Source: Ferruginibacter sp.
GTDB lineage: Bacteria; Bacteroidota; Bacteroidia; Chitinophagales; Chitinophagaceae
NCBI GenBank assembly: GCA_014377385.1
Contig: JACMPR010000040.1
Coordinates: forward strand, 1-33,437
Direction of reading: 5' to 3'
Length of the DNA: 33,437 nucleotides
Part shown: one piece after another, positions 8,965 through 19,229 of the stretch
Position numbering within the stretch: the first letter of the stretch is position 1
Layout of the letters: every line of letters begins with the position of its first letter
Notes under the pieces: model-generated
Seen by the model: only the letters and a program-made list of their open reading frames with translations
The model's database searches: none
What the model was told of the DNA's origin: nothing
Position numbers and translations under genes: made by a program

Positions 8965-11724
8965 ATGTGTCGTATATTTAGCGTCATGAAAGAGCGGATA
9001 TACAGGGTCTTAAACATAAAGCATTCAGAATCAAGCCAGGTTTTTGATCTTTTAACCGTTCAGTTCTTTATTGGGTTGGCAAATGCAATTTTCAATGTTA
9101 TTGCTTTAACGCTTTTTGTTTACAATTTTTCTATCCATTCCCTGCCGTTGGTTTACCTTGTAATCGCAGTGGTGCTCATCCTGCTGAATTTTATATACGA
9201 GAAGCTGGAACATAAATTTTCGCCCCTGCAATTATTAAAATACGTAATCGCTTTTGGCGCTGTCCTGATGACGGCATTATGGATTGGACTAAGTTTTGGA
9301 AACAAGAATGATTTCATCTTTGCATTGTTAGTGTCCAGCGTTTTAATTTACATGGTCACAGGATATGCGTTCTGGGGGTTAGTTTCTTTACTATTCAATG
9401 TTCGGGAAAGCAGGCGGGTTTTTTCTATCGTAGGATCGGGAGATATTCCGGCTAAACTAATAGGTTATATTGTTGGTCCTTTATTGATTCCTTTCATTGG
9501 GATAAATAACCTCATCTGGCTCGCAATTCTTTCCTTGTGTACCGGGTTTATTTTATTTGGCCGTTTTATCCGGAAAAAAAGCTGGGATGCCATCAAAAGG
9601 AAACCCCTCGGCGAACATGATCACATTGAAAAAAATAAGAAACAGGGTTTTGTACGTTTCTTTTTTAAAAACCGGCTAATATTTGCCATTTCTCTTTTAT
9701 CCATAATGAGTTACAATGTATTCATTTTGGTAGACTATACCTTTATTTCACAGGTAAAACTTCGCTTCGAAAACATCAGCGATCTTGCAGCTTATATTGC
9801 TGTTTTTTTCGCCTTCGGCAGGCTGATAGCACTTGGCTTTAAATTGATCTTTACCAGCAGGGTAATAGAACGGCTGGGAGTTATTTACTGTTTGTTTATT
9901 ACACCTGTAGCACTTTTTTTATTTTGCCTGTTGTTCTTTATAAATGGAGATCATTCAAATTATAATCTTTTTATTTTTGGGTTGATGGCCATGCTCACTG
10001 AAGTGCTTCGTTCAACTATGCAGGAACCCGTATTCTTTATTCTCTTTCAACCATTAAAAGAAAACCTGCGGTTAAAAGGACATATCATTTCAAAAGGATA
10101 CATGTATCCGCCCTCCCTTATTATTGTTGGGCTGTCGCTACTTTTCCTGCATAAAACAGGAACGCCGGTTACCATCATGCTGGCAATAAAGGTGGTAATC
10201 ATTAATTTGTGTGTTTGGGCCGCGATCATATTTTTTATGCGGCGAACGTATCTGAGCACCATCCATGCTTCCATTAGAAAGGGGATATTCAACAGCGATG
10301 ATATTTATGTAACTGATCAGAAAACTATTGACATTTTACTGAACAAGATTGAAAGCGGGAAAAAAATTGAGGTTATTTACGCACTTAATTTATTAGAAAA
10401 ATCAGGCTATGCCTTGTTTTATGAACTACTTGAGCGCCAGCTGGAAGCAGGCAGGGATATAGAAGTAAAAAAATATGCGCTGGAAAGAATAGAAGCACTT
10501 GGAAAAGTAAATACGCTTGTTTTAAGAAATATGCTCACCGGGGTGAAGGATGCGGAATTAGAGCAAAAGATCATATCACTTCTTTGCAAACATGACCCGG
10601 AATTTTTAAAAATCGCTTCCGAAAATATAAGTTCTCAGGAGTATCTGATCAGAAAAATCATTATTATTAGTCTGCTAAACCAGCGTGAATTTGATTATTT
10701 ATTTAAAGCCGGAAATGAAATTAACCGGCTCCTGAATTCATCAGCAACAATTGAAAGGGAACTTGCAGTGGATATTATAAGTGAACTCAAAACGGTTCAG
10801 TTTTCCGGCGCAATTGAAAAATTAATCAATGATGAAGAAGTTGCTGTAAAAAGAGTTGCGATCACTGCGGCATGCAAATTACAGATGGAATCTTTATTGC
10901 CCTCCATCATTAGCTTACTCGACCAGCCGGCTCACAAAAATATTGTATTGAAAGGATTGCAGGTGTACGGTGACACGTTGTTTGAAGACATCAAAGCACC
11001 ACTGGCAAAAATTCCTACCGAATATTTACCCGACCTGGTAAAGATTGCGGGTAAGGTGAAAGGAAAATGTTCAACGGAATTTCTGGTATCAAAAATGGAC
11101 CAGGGCATTGCCTCACTCCAGGATAAGATTTTACATGCGCTGTGGATAAAAGAATATGAGCCTTCCGGTGTTGCAGAGAAAGAAAAGTTTTCTGTGCTGC
11201 TCCATGGCTACCTTAAATCAGGGCTTGATAAAATCAGAGATTACAACGATATCCCTGATTTTGATGACAAAGAACTTATTAAAAGATCTATATTCAACGA
11301 GGTTAAAGATGACCTCGAAATAGCGCTTAAAGCCTGTTCCTTGTTATTCAGGAAAAAAGAGATCAATCGTATCCTGGAGCTGATTGAAATTGATAAGCCG
11401 GATAAGTTATACAATGCCATGGAAATGCTGGAACTGGTGTTACCTAAAAAAGTCGCCAAGGATTTAAACCTGCTTTTTGATTTTATCCTGGATCCTCATC
11501 ACAATAGCAAGGCAGCAATGCCCCATGAAGTAAAAGTGTTTTTTAGTAAGGTTATTTTTAATGAACCGCTGTTATACAACCCATGGACGAAGGCTGTTTG
11601 CTTATTTTCTTCCTGGAAAAATAATGAAACGGTTTTACTGGACAAATTGAAAGGCTTTAAAACAGCCGACGAACACTATCTGGTGAAGGAAACAAGAGAG
11701 TACGTAATGGCGGCCATAAATTAA
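8965..11724 (+). CDS. Polytopic ATP/ADP-translocase-like/MFS-like membrane protein with C-terminal HEAT-like repeats
   Basis: About 12 hydrophobic segments in the first ~430 aa followed by alpha-helical repeat region; probable true start is the internal Met at 8986 (MKERIYRVLN). Confidence 0.6.
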   Translation: MCRIFSVMKERIYRVLNIKHSESSQVFDLLTVQFFIGLANAIFNVIALTLFVYNFSIHSLPLVYLVIAVVLILLNFIYEKLEHKFSPLQLLKYVIAFGAVLMTALWIGLSFGNKNDFIFALLVSSVLIYMVTGYAFWGLVSLLFNVRESRRVFSIVGSGDIPAKLIGYIVGPLLIPFIGINNLIWLAILSLCTGFILFGRFIRKKSWDAIKRKPLGEHDHIEKNKKQGFVRFFFKNRLIFAISLLSIMSYNVFILVDYTFISQVKLRFENISDLAAYIAVFFAFGRLIALGFKLIFTSRVIERLGVIYCLFITPVALFLFCLLFFINGDHSNYNLFIFGLMAMLTEVLRSTMQEPVFFILFQPLKENLRLKGHIISKGYMYPPSLIIVGLSLLFLHKTGTPVTIMLAIKVVIINLCVWAAIIFFMRRTYLSTIHASIRKGIFNSDDIYVTDQKTIDILLNKIESGKKIEVIYALNLLEKSGYALFYELLERQLEAGRDIEVKKYALERIEALGKVNTLVLRNMLTGVKDAELEQKIISLLCKHDPEFLKIASENISSQEYLIRKIIIISLLNQREFDYLFKAGNEINRLLNSSATIERELAVDIISELKTVQFSGAIEKLINDEEVAVKRVAITAACKLQMESLLPSIISLLDQPAHKNIVLKGLQVYGDTLFEDIKAPLAKIPTEYLPDLVKIAGKVKGKCSTEFLVSKMDQGIASLQDKILHALWIKEYEPSGVAEKEKFSVLLHGYLKSGLDKIRDYNDIPDFDDKELIKRSIFNEVKDDLEIALKACSLLFRKKEINRILELIEIDKPDKLYNAMEMLELVLPKKVAKDLNLLFDFILDPHHNSKAAMPHEVKVFFSKVIFNEPLLYNPWTKAVCLFSSWKNNETVLLDKLKGFKTADEHYLVKETREYVMAAIN

Positions 11725-11730
11725 TTTCTT

Positions 11731-12171
11731 ATGCTGATTATTGAGAAAATATTATTGTTAAAAAATTCTGACATATTCAAGAATTGCAGCGAAGTTGACC
11801 TGATAGAAATTGCTTCTATCTGCAAAGAAATACACGTTGACCGGAGCATAACCTTATTTAATAAAGGAGACGGCGGCAACTGCATGTATTTTATTTATTC
11901 GGGCAACGTATCCATCCATGATGGGGAACACCAACTGGCAGCGCTTTCCGATAATGAAATATTCGGTGAACTCTCTTTACTTGATTCGGAAACGAGATCT
12001 GCAAGCGTGACTACTTTAACGGATTGTATTTTTCTAAAAATAGAACAGGAGGCGTTTTATGATGTGGTAGCCATTAACACTGATATTTTGAAGGGGATCA
12101 TGCGAACCTTGTGCAGGCGTCTTCGCGAACAGGACAGAATAACAGTGGAAATGAAGAAGCGTGTATCATAA
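11731..12171 (+). CDS. Cyclic nucleotide-binding domain protein
   Basis: LFNKGDGGNCMYFIYSGNVSIHDG...LAALSDNEIFGELSLLDSETRSASVTTLTDCIFLKIEQEAF, a CRP/CAP-type cNMP domain; no HTH; 6 nt after the preceding stop. Confidence 0.88.
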   Translation: MLIIEKILLLKNSDIFKNCSEVDLIEIASICKEIHVDRSITLFNKGDGGNCMYFIYSGNVSIHDGEHQLAALSDNEIFGELSLLDSETRSASVTTLTDCIFLKIEQEAFYDVVAINTDILKGIMRTLCRRLREQDRITVEMKKRVS

Positions 12172-12217
12172 GAGCACTTAATATTTAGCAGCTCAAATAC
12201 GAGATTGCAAGCTTCAC

Positions 12218-12838
12218 TTACTGTTCCATAATTCCCGCTAAATTTAGTTTTTTGAACGCCTCACGCAGAAGCCTGGACGAATTAGTATGATATTGATGTT
12301 TTTGAAGAAATCTTATCTGAAGGTTGTGCCAATCTTCCTGGTTTGCTACGATCCTGTAGCAGAGAAATTCTTTTCTTAGCCTTTCAGCTATGTCGGTAAA
12401 ATCATTTCTGCCCAGGTAATCCAGGTCTGCATCACAGATTATTTTTTGCAGGAGGTTTTTCGGGAGCTGGGGCACTTTGGTCGACATGATGAGTTCAATG
12501 ATAATGTTCTTTTCCCCTTCAGTAAAATTAAAGATACTGGTATCCTGGATAAATATTTCGCAACTTCTTTTTTCGTGTCCCGCATAAGTGTACAGGAAAC
12601 CGGTATCATGATAAAGTGCAGCGATGCTGAGGAGGTATGTTTCTTTTTCATTAATTCCCTCGTCCAATGCAATCCTGCCGGAGTGTTTTACAACATCCAT
12701 TGTATGTTCAATACAGTGGTAGGTTAGACGGGTATCTAAACCTTTCATATGCTGTAAAACATGTGCATGTATCATCTCAAAATCAGTTACCATCATCAGG
12801 CTGTACATATTTGGCAATTCAATATAATTAAAATTCAA
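12218..12838 (-). CDS. HD-domain phosphohydrolase-like protein
   Basis: H (YHCIEHTMDVV), HD (AALYHDTGFL), D (CDADLDYLGRNDF) motif set. Confidence 0.8.
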   Translation of the reverse strand: MNFNYIELPNMYSLMMVTDFEMIHAHVLQHMKGLDTRLTYHCIEHTMDVVKHSGRIALDEGINEKETYLLSIAALYHDTGFLYTYAGHEKRSCEIFIQDTSIFNFTEGEKNIIIELIMSTKVPQLPKNLLQKIICDADLDYLGRNDFTDIAERLRKEFLCYRIVANQEDWHNLQIRFLQKHQYHTNSSRLLREAFKKLNLAGIMEQ

Positions 12839-13076
12839 TTATTTCTACAAGAAATTTACAAGCAATTTTTTTTGTACCTCCCAGCCGTATAATCTGGATG
12901 CTTACTTACAATATTTAAACAGATCTTACAGCAAATGGCGTGCTGCACCTGGCTGGTCCCAACACTGATATGTGATACAGACCGATAAAGGAATGACTAC
13001 CCGGGTAGTATCTCAGAATTTTTTGCAGTTGATAAATTCATATTATCAATCTAAAATGTAAAATTGATGCGAGTAA

Positions 13077-13331
13077 ATAGTTGTAATTACAGGTGCTACA
13101 GGCAATATGGGACTGGCATTAATGAATGCGGAAGCAAAAGGCACCAATGTCGTCATATCCCTATCAGTGCCCAGCACAACTGATACGCCACAAAACCGAA
13201 AACCTATGCCGGATGCGGATTTCAGTACATCGGTCAAACCGAAAGCAATCGCTGATGCCATTTATTTTTATTGTACAGATGAAGCTGCTGTATTACGGAA
13301 ACCGTTGATTAAACTATACGGTAATTCCTGA
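13077..13331 (+). pseudogene. Internally deleted short-chain dehydrogenase/reductase remnant
   Basis: IVVITGATGNMGLAL (Rossmann Gly motif) fused in frame to an SDR-like C-terminus KGTNVVISLSVPSTTDTPQNRKPMPDADFSTSVKPKAIADAIYFYCTDEAAVLRKPLIKLYGNS; central ~130-150 aa with Tyr/Lys catalytic motif missing; stop directly upstream, no ATG before the Rossmann motif. Confidence 0.7.
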
Positions 13332-13361
13332 TGAAGAGTTGAATAGTGGTATAGGAGGAAT

Positions 13362-14726
13362 CTAATCTCCGTCTTTAAAAGCTGTCACCCATTCTGAATG
13401 GCGGAACGGCTTCCATTTCACTGAGGCCAGGTCGACAGTTGTATCGACCATTGGCATTGGATTACTCCGGTTAAGTCTTACAGTTCCTATCGCATACACC
13501 TGCACGTTATTGATTCCTTTCTCAGCATATTCTTTTTTTAACCGCTGTGCATATTGCCAGATAATATCCGGAGAAATAGAGAGCCACATTATTTGTGAAA
13601 GGTTAAATTTTTTGGCAGGATCTTCTATCCACGTACTATGAGTTGTGGGATCTGTTATTTTAAAATGAATTTTACCACTTTTTGTGCGCATCATCATTTT
13701 CCAGCTCATTCTATATCCTTCTTCTGTCCAAAAAACATTACCCGGGAAGAACCAGGACCTCGTTGGAATGATCGCCTGGAAGAACAGATATATTCCCAGC
13801 AAATACAATACTTTTTTCTTTACCTCGGAACAGACTATTTCATTTTTCACCTGTTGAACGGATTGGTGCAGCCCGAAAAAAAGCCGGTTCACAAGTCCCG
13901 CATCAAGGAAAAATAAATTAAGGGCAATGGAAAGGTATGGAAACAGACCAATCCGGAAGGTGAAAGAATTGAAGAGGTGAAAGAGGATTGAAAAGATCAA
14001 TGCATAGTTCCTTGTTTTTTTCCATAAAAGTAATGGTACAATCAGCAGATCGAAGATAAAACCCCCATAACATACCAGCAGCCGGAACCATTTTTGCCCA
14101 TAAAATATTCCAAGCAGGTGATGTGAACTTAGCCGCGAAAATTGGATCTCTATAAATTTCCCGGAAAACCAATCAGAATCAATCTTGCTGATTGCAGCAA
14201 AAAAATACACAATGGCTACCTGTGCCATAAATATCCACAGGCAATAATAAGAACAGTGTTTGTTTTTAGGCACGGCTTTACGCTTTACATCAACGGAGCA
14301 CAAACGGTTTGCGGGCAGCACTGCCATTATCCAGCACAACAGCAGCATGAGGTAATAGTGATTGTTGTAATCAGCTTTTTGCATCAGGTAAAGAATGGTC
14401 CACAAAATCGAAAAGCCAATGACAGCAATACGATACCAGGCACCCAGCATGATCATTACTGCGAGCAGGACCATCAGCCCAAAATAATAGTACATACCGT
14501 TGCCGGGTAGTGGTTGTAAAAACTCAAACCCAATGTAGGTAAAGGTAAAAGCAGGCTGAATGAAGTTATTATAAACAGCACCATTTACAATTGACGATGA
14601 AAAATGATATGCTAAAAGGAATCCAAAAATAATTCTGAATATGATCAGTGGGGCATTACTGACCGGCAGAAACAACCTGTTGGTAAAAGATTTTTTTACA
14701 ATATTAGCTCTCCCTAATTTCTGCAT
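13362..14726 (-). CDS. HTTM-domain (vitamin K-dependent gamma-carboxylase-like) membrane protein
   Basis: FRIIFGFLLAYHFSSSI..., repeated TM helices, LLLCWIMAVLPANRLCSVDVKRK, VAIVYFFAAISKIDSDWFSG, typical of HTTM family. Confidence 0.75.
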   Translation of the reverse strand: MQKLGRANIVKKSFTNRLFLPVSNAPLIIFRIIFGFLLAYHFSSSIVNGAVYNNFIQPAFTFTYIGFEFLQPLPGNGMYYYFGLMVLLAVMIMLGAWYRIAVIGFSILWTILYLMQKADYNNHYYLMLLLCWIMAVLPANRLCSVDVKRKAVPKNKHCSYYCLWIFMAQVAIVYFFAAISKIDSDWFSGKFIEIQFSRLSSHHLLGIFYGQKWFRLLVCYGGFIFDLLIVPLLLWKKTRNYALIFSILFHLFNSFTFRIGLFPYLSIALNLFFLDAGLVNRLFFGLHQSVQQVKNEIVCSEVKKKVLYLLGIYLFFQAIIPTRSWFFPGNVFWTEEGYRMSWKMMMRTKSGKIHFKITDPTTHSTWIEDPAKKFNLSQIMWLSISPDIIWQYAQRLKKEYAEKGINNVQVYAIGTVRLNRSNPMPMVDTTVDLASVKWKPFRHSEWVTAFKDGD

Positions 14727-15265
14727 ATATATTGATAAATTTTACTTTTAAGCATGCTTTTCAATTCGTCAAGCCTATGGCGCCAAAATACTTTCATTTC
14801 AGAAGTAACGTTGCGCTGTATTTTTTGATGTTGAACAACAACCTGCGATTCATGCCCAGCTTTCTCATCACCGTCGACACCAAGGCTGGTTTGTGTATCG
14901 CCCCTGGTTATTCTTGCAAACTTATTTTTCGTTGCCTTACGGGTGCTGATTTTTTTAGTCGGCAACTATTTATTTTTAATAGTATTGCCGATCCCTGAAT
15001 TGTACAAATGCTGCAACCGGTTATTTATAGTTTTACTTATGCTGACTTCAAACCCTCTCTCTTTTTTACCTCTTTCCTTTAAGCCCCGGCTCCATTCATA
15101 AGTTAGAGCAAGCAGGTTCCTGTTCCACGCTCCGAGGTCCTTCAATTGTTCGATAGTACCGGTAAGAACGAAAATTTCAACTTGCTTCAATTTATTAGCC
15201 CCTTTTCGATTCAGTACTATAAACCGTTCCCCTTTCGATGCACCTGTTTGTTGCCCAACCAGCAT
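14714..15265 (-). pseudogene. ORF of unknown function split by a single in-frame TAG (14966-14968)
   Basis: The two track ORFs 14966..15265 and 14714..14965 are in the same frame; the downstream one begins with TTG immediately after the stop; together ~183 codons; 3' end overlaps the HTTM start by 13 nt. Confidence 0.4.
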
Positions 15266-15711
15266 ATCTCTGATAATTACTTTTTCTTTCTACACGGAGA
15301 TTTTAATTGCATGGAAGATTTTTACTAATAAATTTTACCTTAAATATACAGTTTGTAGAAAAAAAGGGAAGATCAATTTCATAAATTTTTGAGCCAACCA
15401 TGGGATTACAGTCAATAAAGTCCTTTCAAAAACAAACACTATGTGTAGAATTAGAAGGGTTTCCGTCTTAGGCCTCTGGTAAGATTTGGATTGTTTATTG
15501 GAGAACATAAAATAAAACTGATCGTGACTCACCCCGAGCTGGAAACGATTCGAGGAGACGCTAATCTAAGTTCCTGCTGCCACAAAGCTCATATTTAAAA
15601 GCCGATCTCCCGGTTTCGCTTTTTATTATTAGTGGTATTCTACTCTTTATAATTGCTTTTTTTAAAATAGCCTTCGTAATTTGCCGACAACAAATTATTT
15701 ATACAAGCCAT

Positions 15712-17340
15712 ATGGATTTAGTCTTTAATAAGAACGAGGATGCCCTGAAACTTGCCTGGAGCCAGGTTCGGCAAAAGTTGGAAAAGATTTATGAGGGTGG
15801 CGGATTGAAAGCTACTCAAAAGCAAAAGGAAAAAAACAAGCTTACCGCACGGGAACGCATTAGCTATTTAACCGATGAAAACAGTCCTTTCATTGAGATA
15901 GGCGCATTTGCCGGTTATGAAATGTACGAAGAATATGGTGGTTGTCCGGCAGGCGGCACCGTTAGTGGCGTAGGATATGTTAGTGGAAGGCAGTGTATCA
16001 TAGTGGCGAATGACCAAACAGTGAAAGCCGGAGCCTGGTTTCCGATAACCGGTAAGAAGAACCTGCGCATGCAGGAGATTGCGATGGAAAACCGGCTGCC
16101 CATTATTTATATCGTTGATAGTGCGGGTGTTTTTCTGCCCATGCAGGATGAAATATTCCCTGACAAAGAAAACTTTGGCCGCATTTTTCGCAACAACGCA
16201 AAGATGAGTGCAATGGGCATTACACAAATTGCCGCTGTTACAGGAGCTTGTGTTGCCGGGGGAGCATACCTGCCTATTATGAGTGATGAGACCCTGATTG
16301 TAGAAGGCAACGGTTCCATTTATCTCGCCGGCCCTTATCTTGTAAAAGCTGCTATTGGAGAAGATGTGGACAGTGAAACGCTTGGTGGTGCTGTCACACA
16401 CACAGAAATATCAGGTATTGCTGATTATAAATTTAAGACGGAAGAAGCCTGCCTGGATCATGTTAAAAAAATCATGGGGAAACTTGGCCCGGTGGTGCAT
16501 GCTGGCTTCAATCGCGTTACGGCAAAACTTCCCAGGAATAATAAAGGAGAAATATACGGCATTATGAGTGAAGGGAATACCAGGCCTTATGATATGCTGC
16601 AACTAATTGACTGTATCGCCGACGAAGATAGTTTCGACGAATTTAAACAGGATTATGGAAAAACAATTGTATGTGGTTATGCCCGTGTAGATGGCTGGGC
16701 GGTAGGCGTTGTTGCTAACCAGCGACTGATCGTAAAAAGTAAAAAAGGGGAGATGCAACTCGGCGGTGTTATTTATAACGACAGTGCCGATAAGGCTGCC
16801 CGGTTTATCATGAACTGTAACCAGAAAAAGATACCGCTTGTTTTTTTGCAGGATGTTACGGGATTTATGGTAGGCAGCAGGAGCGAACATTCCGGTATTA
16901 TTAAAGATGGCGCAAAGCTGGTAAATGCCGTGTCCAACTCCGTAGTACCCAAAATCACGATTATCGTAGGGAATTCTTATGGAGCAGGAAATTATGCGAT
17001 GTGTGGTAAAGCCTACGATCCGCGGTTCATTTATGCCTGGCCCACCGCTAAAATTGCGGTGATGGGTGGCGAACAGGCCGCCAAAACAATGCTGCAGATA
17101 CAGGTTGCAGGTATGAAGGCAAAAGGGATGAGCGTAACGCCGGAAGAAGAGAAGGCGATTCTTGATAAGATAACTGATAACTATACCCGCCAGACAAAGC
17201 CTTTTTATGCCGCGGCACGTTTATGGATAGACGCAATTATTGATCCCGGAGAAACGCGTAGAGTGATATCCGAAGGTATTGCCGCTGCAGACCACAATGC
17301 CAATATAGAGGAATTTAAAATTGGGCTTTTGCAGGTATAA
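15712..17340 (+). CDS. Acyl-CoA carboxylase carboxyltransferase (beta) subunit, methylcrotonyl-CoA carboxylase-like
   Basis: TARERISYLTDENSPFIEIG, GGAYLPIMSDE, GSIYLAGPYLVKAAIGE, FLQDVTGFMVG, GNSYGAGNYAMCGKAYDPRFIYAWPTAKIAVMGGEQAA. Confidence 0.93.
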   Translation: MDLVFNKNEDALKLAWSQVRQKLEKIYEGGGLKATQKQKEKNKLTARERISYLTDENSPFIEIGAFAGYEMYEEYGGCPAGGTVSGVGYVSGRQCIIVANDQTVKAGAWFPITGKKNLRMQEIAMENRLPIIYIVDSAGVFLPMQDEIFPDKENFGRIFRNNAKMSAMGITQIAAVTGACVAGGAYLPIMSDETLIVEGNGSIYLAGPYLVKAAIGEDVDSETLGGAVTHTEISGIADYKFKTEEACLDHVKKIMGKLGPVVHAGFNRVTAKLPRNNKGEIYGIMSEGNTRPYDMLQLIDCIADEDSFDEFKQDYGKTIVCGYARVDGWAVGVVANQRLIVKSKKGEMQLGGVIYNDSADKAARFIMNCNQKKIPLVFLQDVTGFMVGSRSEHSGIIKDGAKLVNAVSNSVVPKITIIVGNSYGAGNYAMCGKAYDPRFIYAWPTAKIAVMGGEQAAKTMLQIQVAGMKAKGMSVTPEEEKAILDKITDNYTRQTKPFYAAARLWIDAIIDPGETRRVISEGIAAADHNANIEEFKIGLLQV

Positions 17341-17434
17341 TCATGGATACTTAAAGTACTGCTTTGTAAACTTTTGGCGGATAATTCCGGCTCATTACTA
17401 CCCGTAAAGCTATGAATATATAACGCTCTCATTC

Positions 17435-17905
17435 GTGGACAAAATTATCATATATACTGATGGCTCATCCCGCGGCAACCCGGGACCGGGAGGTTATGGC
17501 ACCATGCTCATCTATGGACATCACAGGAAGGAAACATCACAAGGTTTCAGGCACACTACCAATAACAGGATGGAACTGATGGCAGTCATTGCCGGCCTGG
17601 AACTGATCCGGAAACCGGAGCTACCGGTTGTTATTTATTCCGATAGTCAGTATGTTGTAAAAGCGATTGAAGAGGGATGGTTGAAGAACTGGATTAAAAC
17701 AAACTTTAAAGGAGGTAAGAAAAACAAAGATCTCTGGACCTGCTATTACCATCTTTCTCAAAAATTTAAAATTAAAATGGTTTGGGTAAAAGGCCATGCT
17801 GATAATGCCTTCAACAACCGTTGTGATGAACTGGCTACGTCGGCCGCTGATAGCAAAAATCTCCTGGCTGATCAAGGGTACGAAGATATGCTGGCATCAA
17901 TTTAG
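17435..17905 (+). CDS. rnhA: Ribonuclease HI (GTG start)
   Basis: IIIYTDGSSRGNPGPGGYG, NNRMELMAVIAGLE, YSDSQYVVKAI, WVKGHADNAFNNRCDELA. Confidence 0.96.
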   Translation: MDKIIIYTDGSSRGNPGPGGYGTMLIYGHHRKETSQGFRHTTNNRMELMAVIAGLELIRKPELPVVIYSDSQYVVKAIEEGWLKNWIKTNFKGGKKNKDLWTCYYHLSQKFKIKMVWVKGHADNAFNNRCDELATSAADSKNLLADQGYEDMLASI

Positions 17906-18039
17906 CCATTAGTAATTTCCCTGAAAAAATGTAAATCGCACTCCGGTTTTGAATGTTTTGCCTGCTTCAAATAAAACATTCCCGGTGCTTTAAATAAAAA
18001 AAGCCGCCCCTTAAAGAGCAGTTCAACCTTTATTTTAAC

Positions 18040-18675
18040 CTATACTGTTACCCGCTTGTTAGCGGTAGCATAAGTGGTGATTATGTAATAAGTGCCGAAT
18101 AAAATAAGGCTAAATGCAAGATCAATATGTGCTTTGAAAAAAGGGAGGGCCTGAATAAAACAATTTTTTAGTCCATCAAGGCTATTACTGTAAGTATGAT
18201 ATATTTTATTATCGATCAGGAAAAAGCTTAGGTTTGAAAGAACAAAAAAGATTGAGGAAGAAACCAGGGAAAAGCCAATCACGTTCACGGCATTCACTTT
18301 CTTTAAATTAAAACCGAAAACCGTTATAACCGCGAGGATGGCGTAACCCACCAATTGCCCCCAACCCCAAAAACCTTTCGCAATTCCTGAAGCTTCAAAC
18401 ATTACATCTGAAACGAACATGGCAAAGATGGGTAATACAAATGCAAATCTTTTGTCCTTAATGATGGCGCCACCAAGCAAGGCCATTCCTATGATCGGGC
18501 TATAATTGTTTGGATACAAGATCACTCTTGAAATAGCCGCAGCAAAAATCAATATAGCTGCTAATAAAAAGTTAACCCGGGTTTGTTTCATCTGCTGATA
18601 ATTTACGCAAAAATAGGCAATTAAAAAATGATTTAATCTACTAATAACCGGGTTTTTTCCACTGTAGAAATTCAT
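18040..18675 (-). CDS. DUF6580-like integral membrane protein
   Basis: ILIFAAAISRVILYPNNYSPIIGMALLGGAIIKDKRFAFVLPIFAMFVSDVMFE; ~5 TM segments. Confidence 0.7.
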   Translation of the reverse strand: MNFYSGKNPVISRLNHFLIAYFCVNYQQMKQTRVNFLLAAILIFAAAISRVILYPNNYSPIIGMALLGGAIIKDKRFAFVLPIFAMFVSDVMFEASGIAKGFWGWGQLVGYAILAVITVFGFNLKKVNAVNVIGFSLVSSSIFFVLSNLSFFLIDNKIYHTYSNSLDGLKNCFIQALPFFKAHIDLAFSLILFGTYYIITTYATANKRVTV

Positions 18676-18731
18676 GTTAGCCAGTTAATTTTGGACAGAT
18701 CATTCGTAATTTCCAAAACATCATTCTTTAA

Positions 18732-19088
18732 ATGGCAGCACACAATGATAAGGGTAAAGCAGGAGAGCAATTGGCAGTTGAATATTTCTCCAATCGCGGG
18801 TTCAAAATTCTTCATCAAAACTGGCGTCACGGCCACTGGGAGGTCGACATCATCGCATGCAACAAGGAGATGCTACATTTTATAGAAGTAAAATGCCGCT
18901 CTTCAAACCGGTATGGTTTCCCTGAAGAAAGTGTTACGCCAAAAAAGATCAAACACCTTATCGACGCATCAGTGGAATATTTTTACCAGTATCCTCAGTG
19001 GCAGCGCATACAATTTGACGTTTTATCTATTTGTTTCACTACGCCGGGAGAAGTAACTTATTTTTTGATCGAAGATGTGTATCTGTAG
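18732..19088 (+). CDS. YraN/UPF0102 family endonuclease-like protein
   Basis: GKAGEQLAVEYFSNRGFKILHQNWRHGHWEVDIIACNKEMLHFIEVKCRSS. Confidence 0.93.
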   Translation: MAAHNDKGKAGEQLAVEYFSNRGFKILHQNWRHGHWEVDIIACNKEMLHFIEVKCRSSNRYGFPEESVTPKKIKHLIDASVEYFYQYPQWQRIQFDVLSICFTTPGEVTYFLIEDVYL

Positions 19089-19229
19089 GGTAGGAGAAAC
19101 GTCAATGAGAATTGATGGATAAGTTTCAACTGATCAATTAATGCGGATTTGAGCATCATTTTATTTTGTCAATTAACCGATTGATTTTTTAATTTAAACG
19201 AGGGCGGCCATATTAAACAGCAAAATTTA

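Noticed and set aside
15868-16958. Minus-strand ORFs inside the carboxylase beta gene
   Set aside because: Shadow ORFs of a highly conserved gene on the plus strand.
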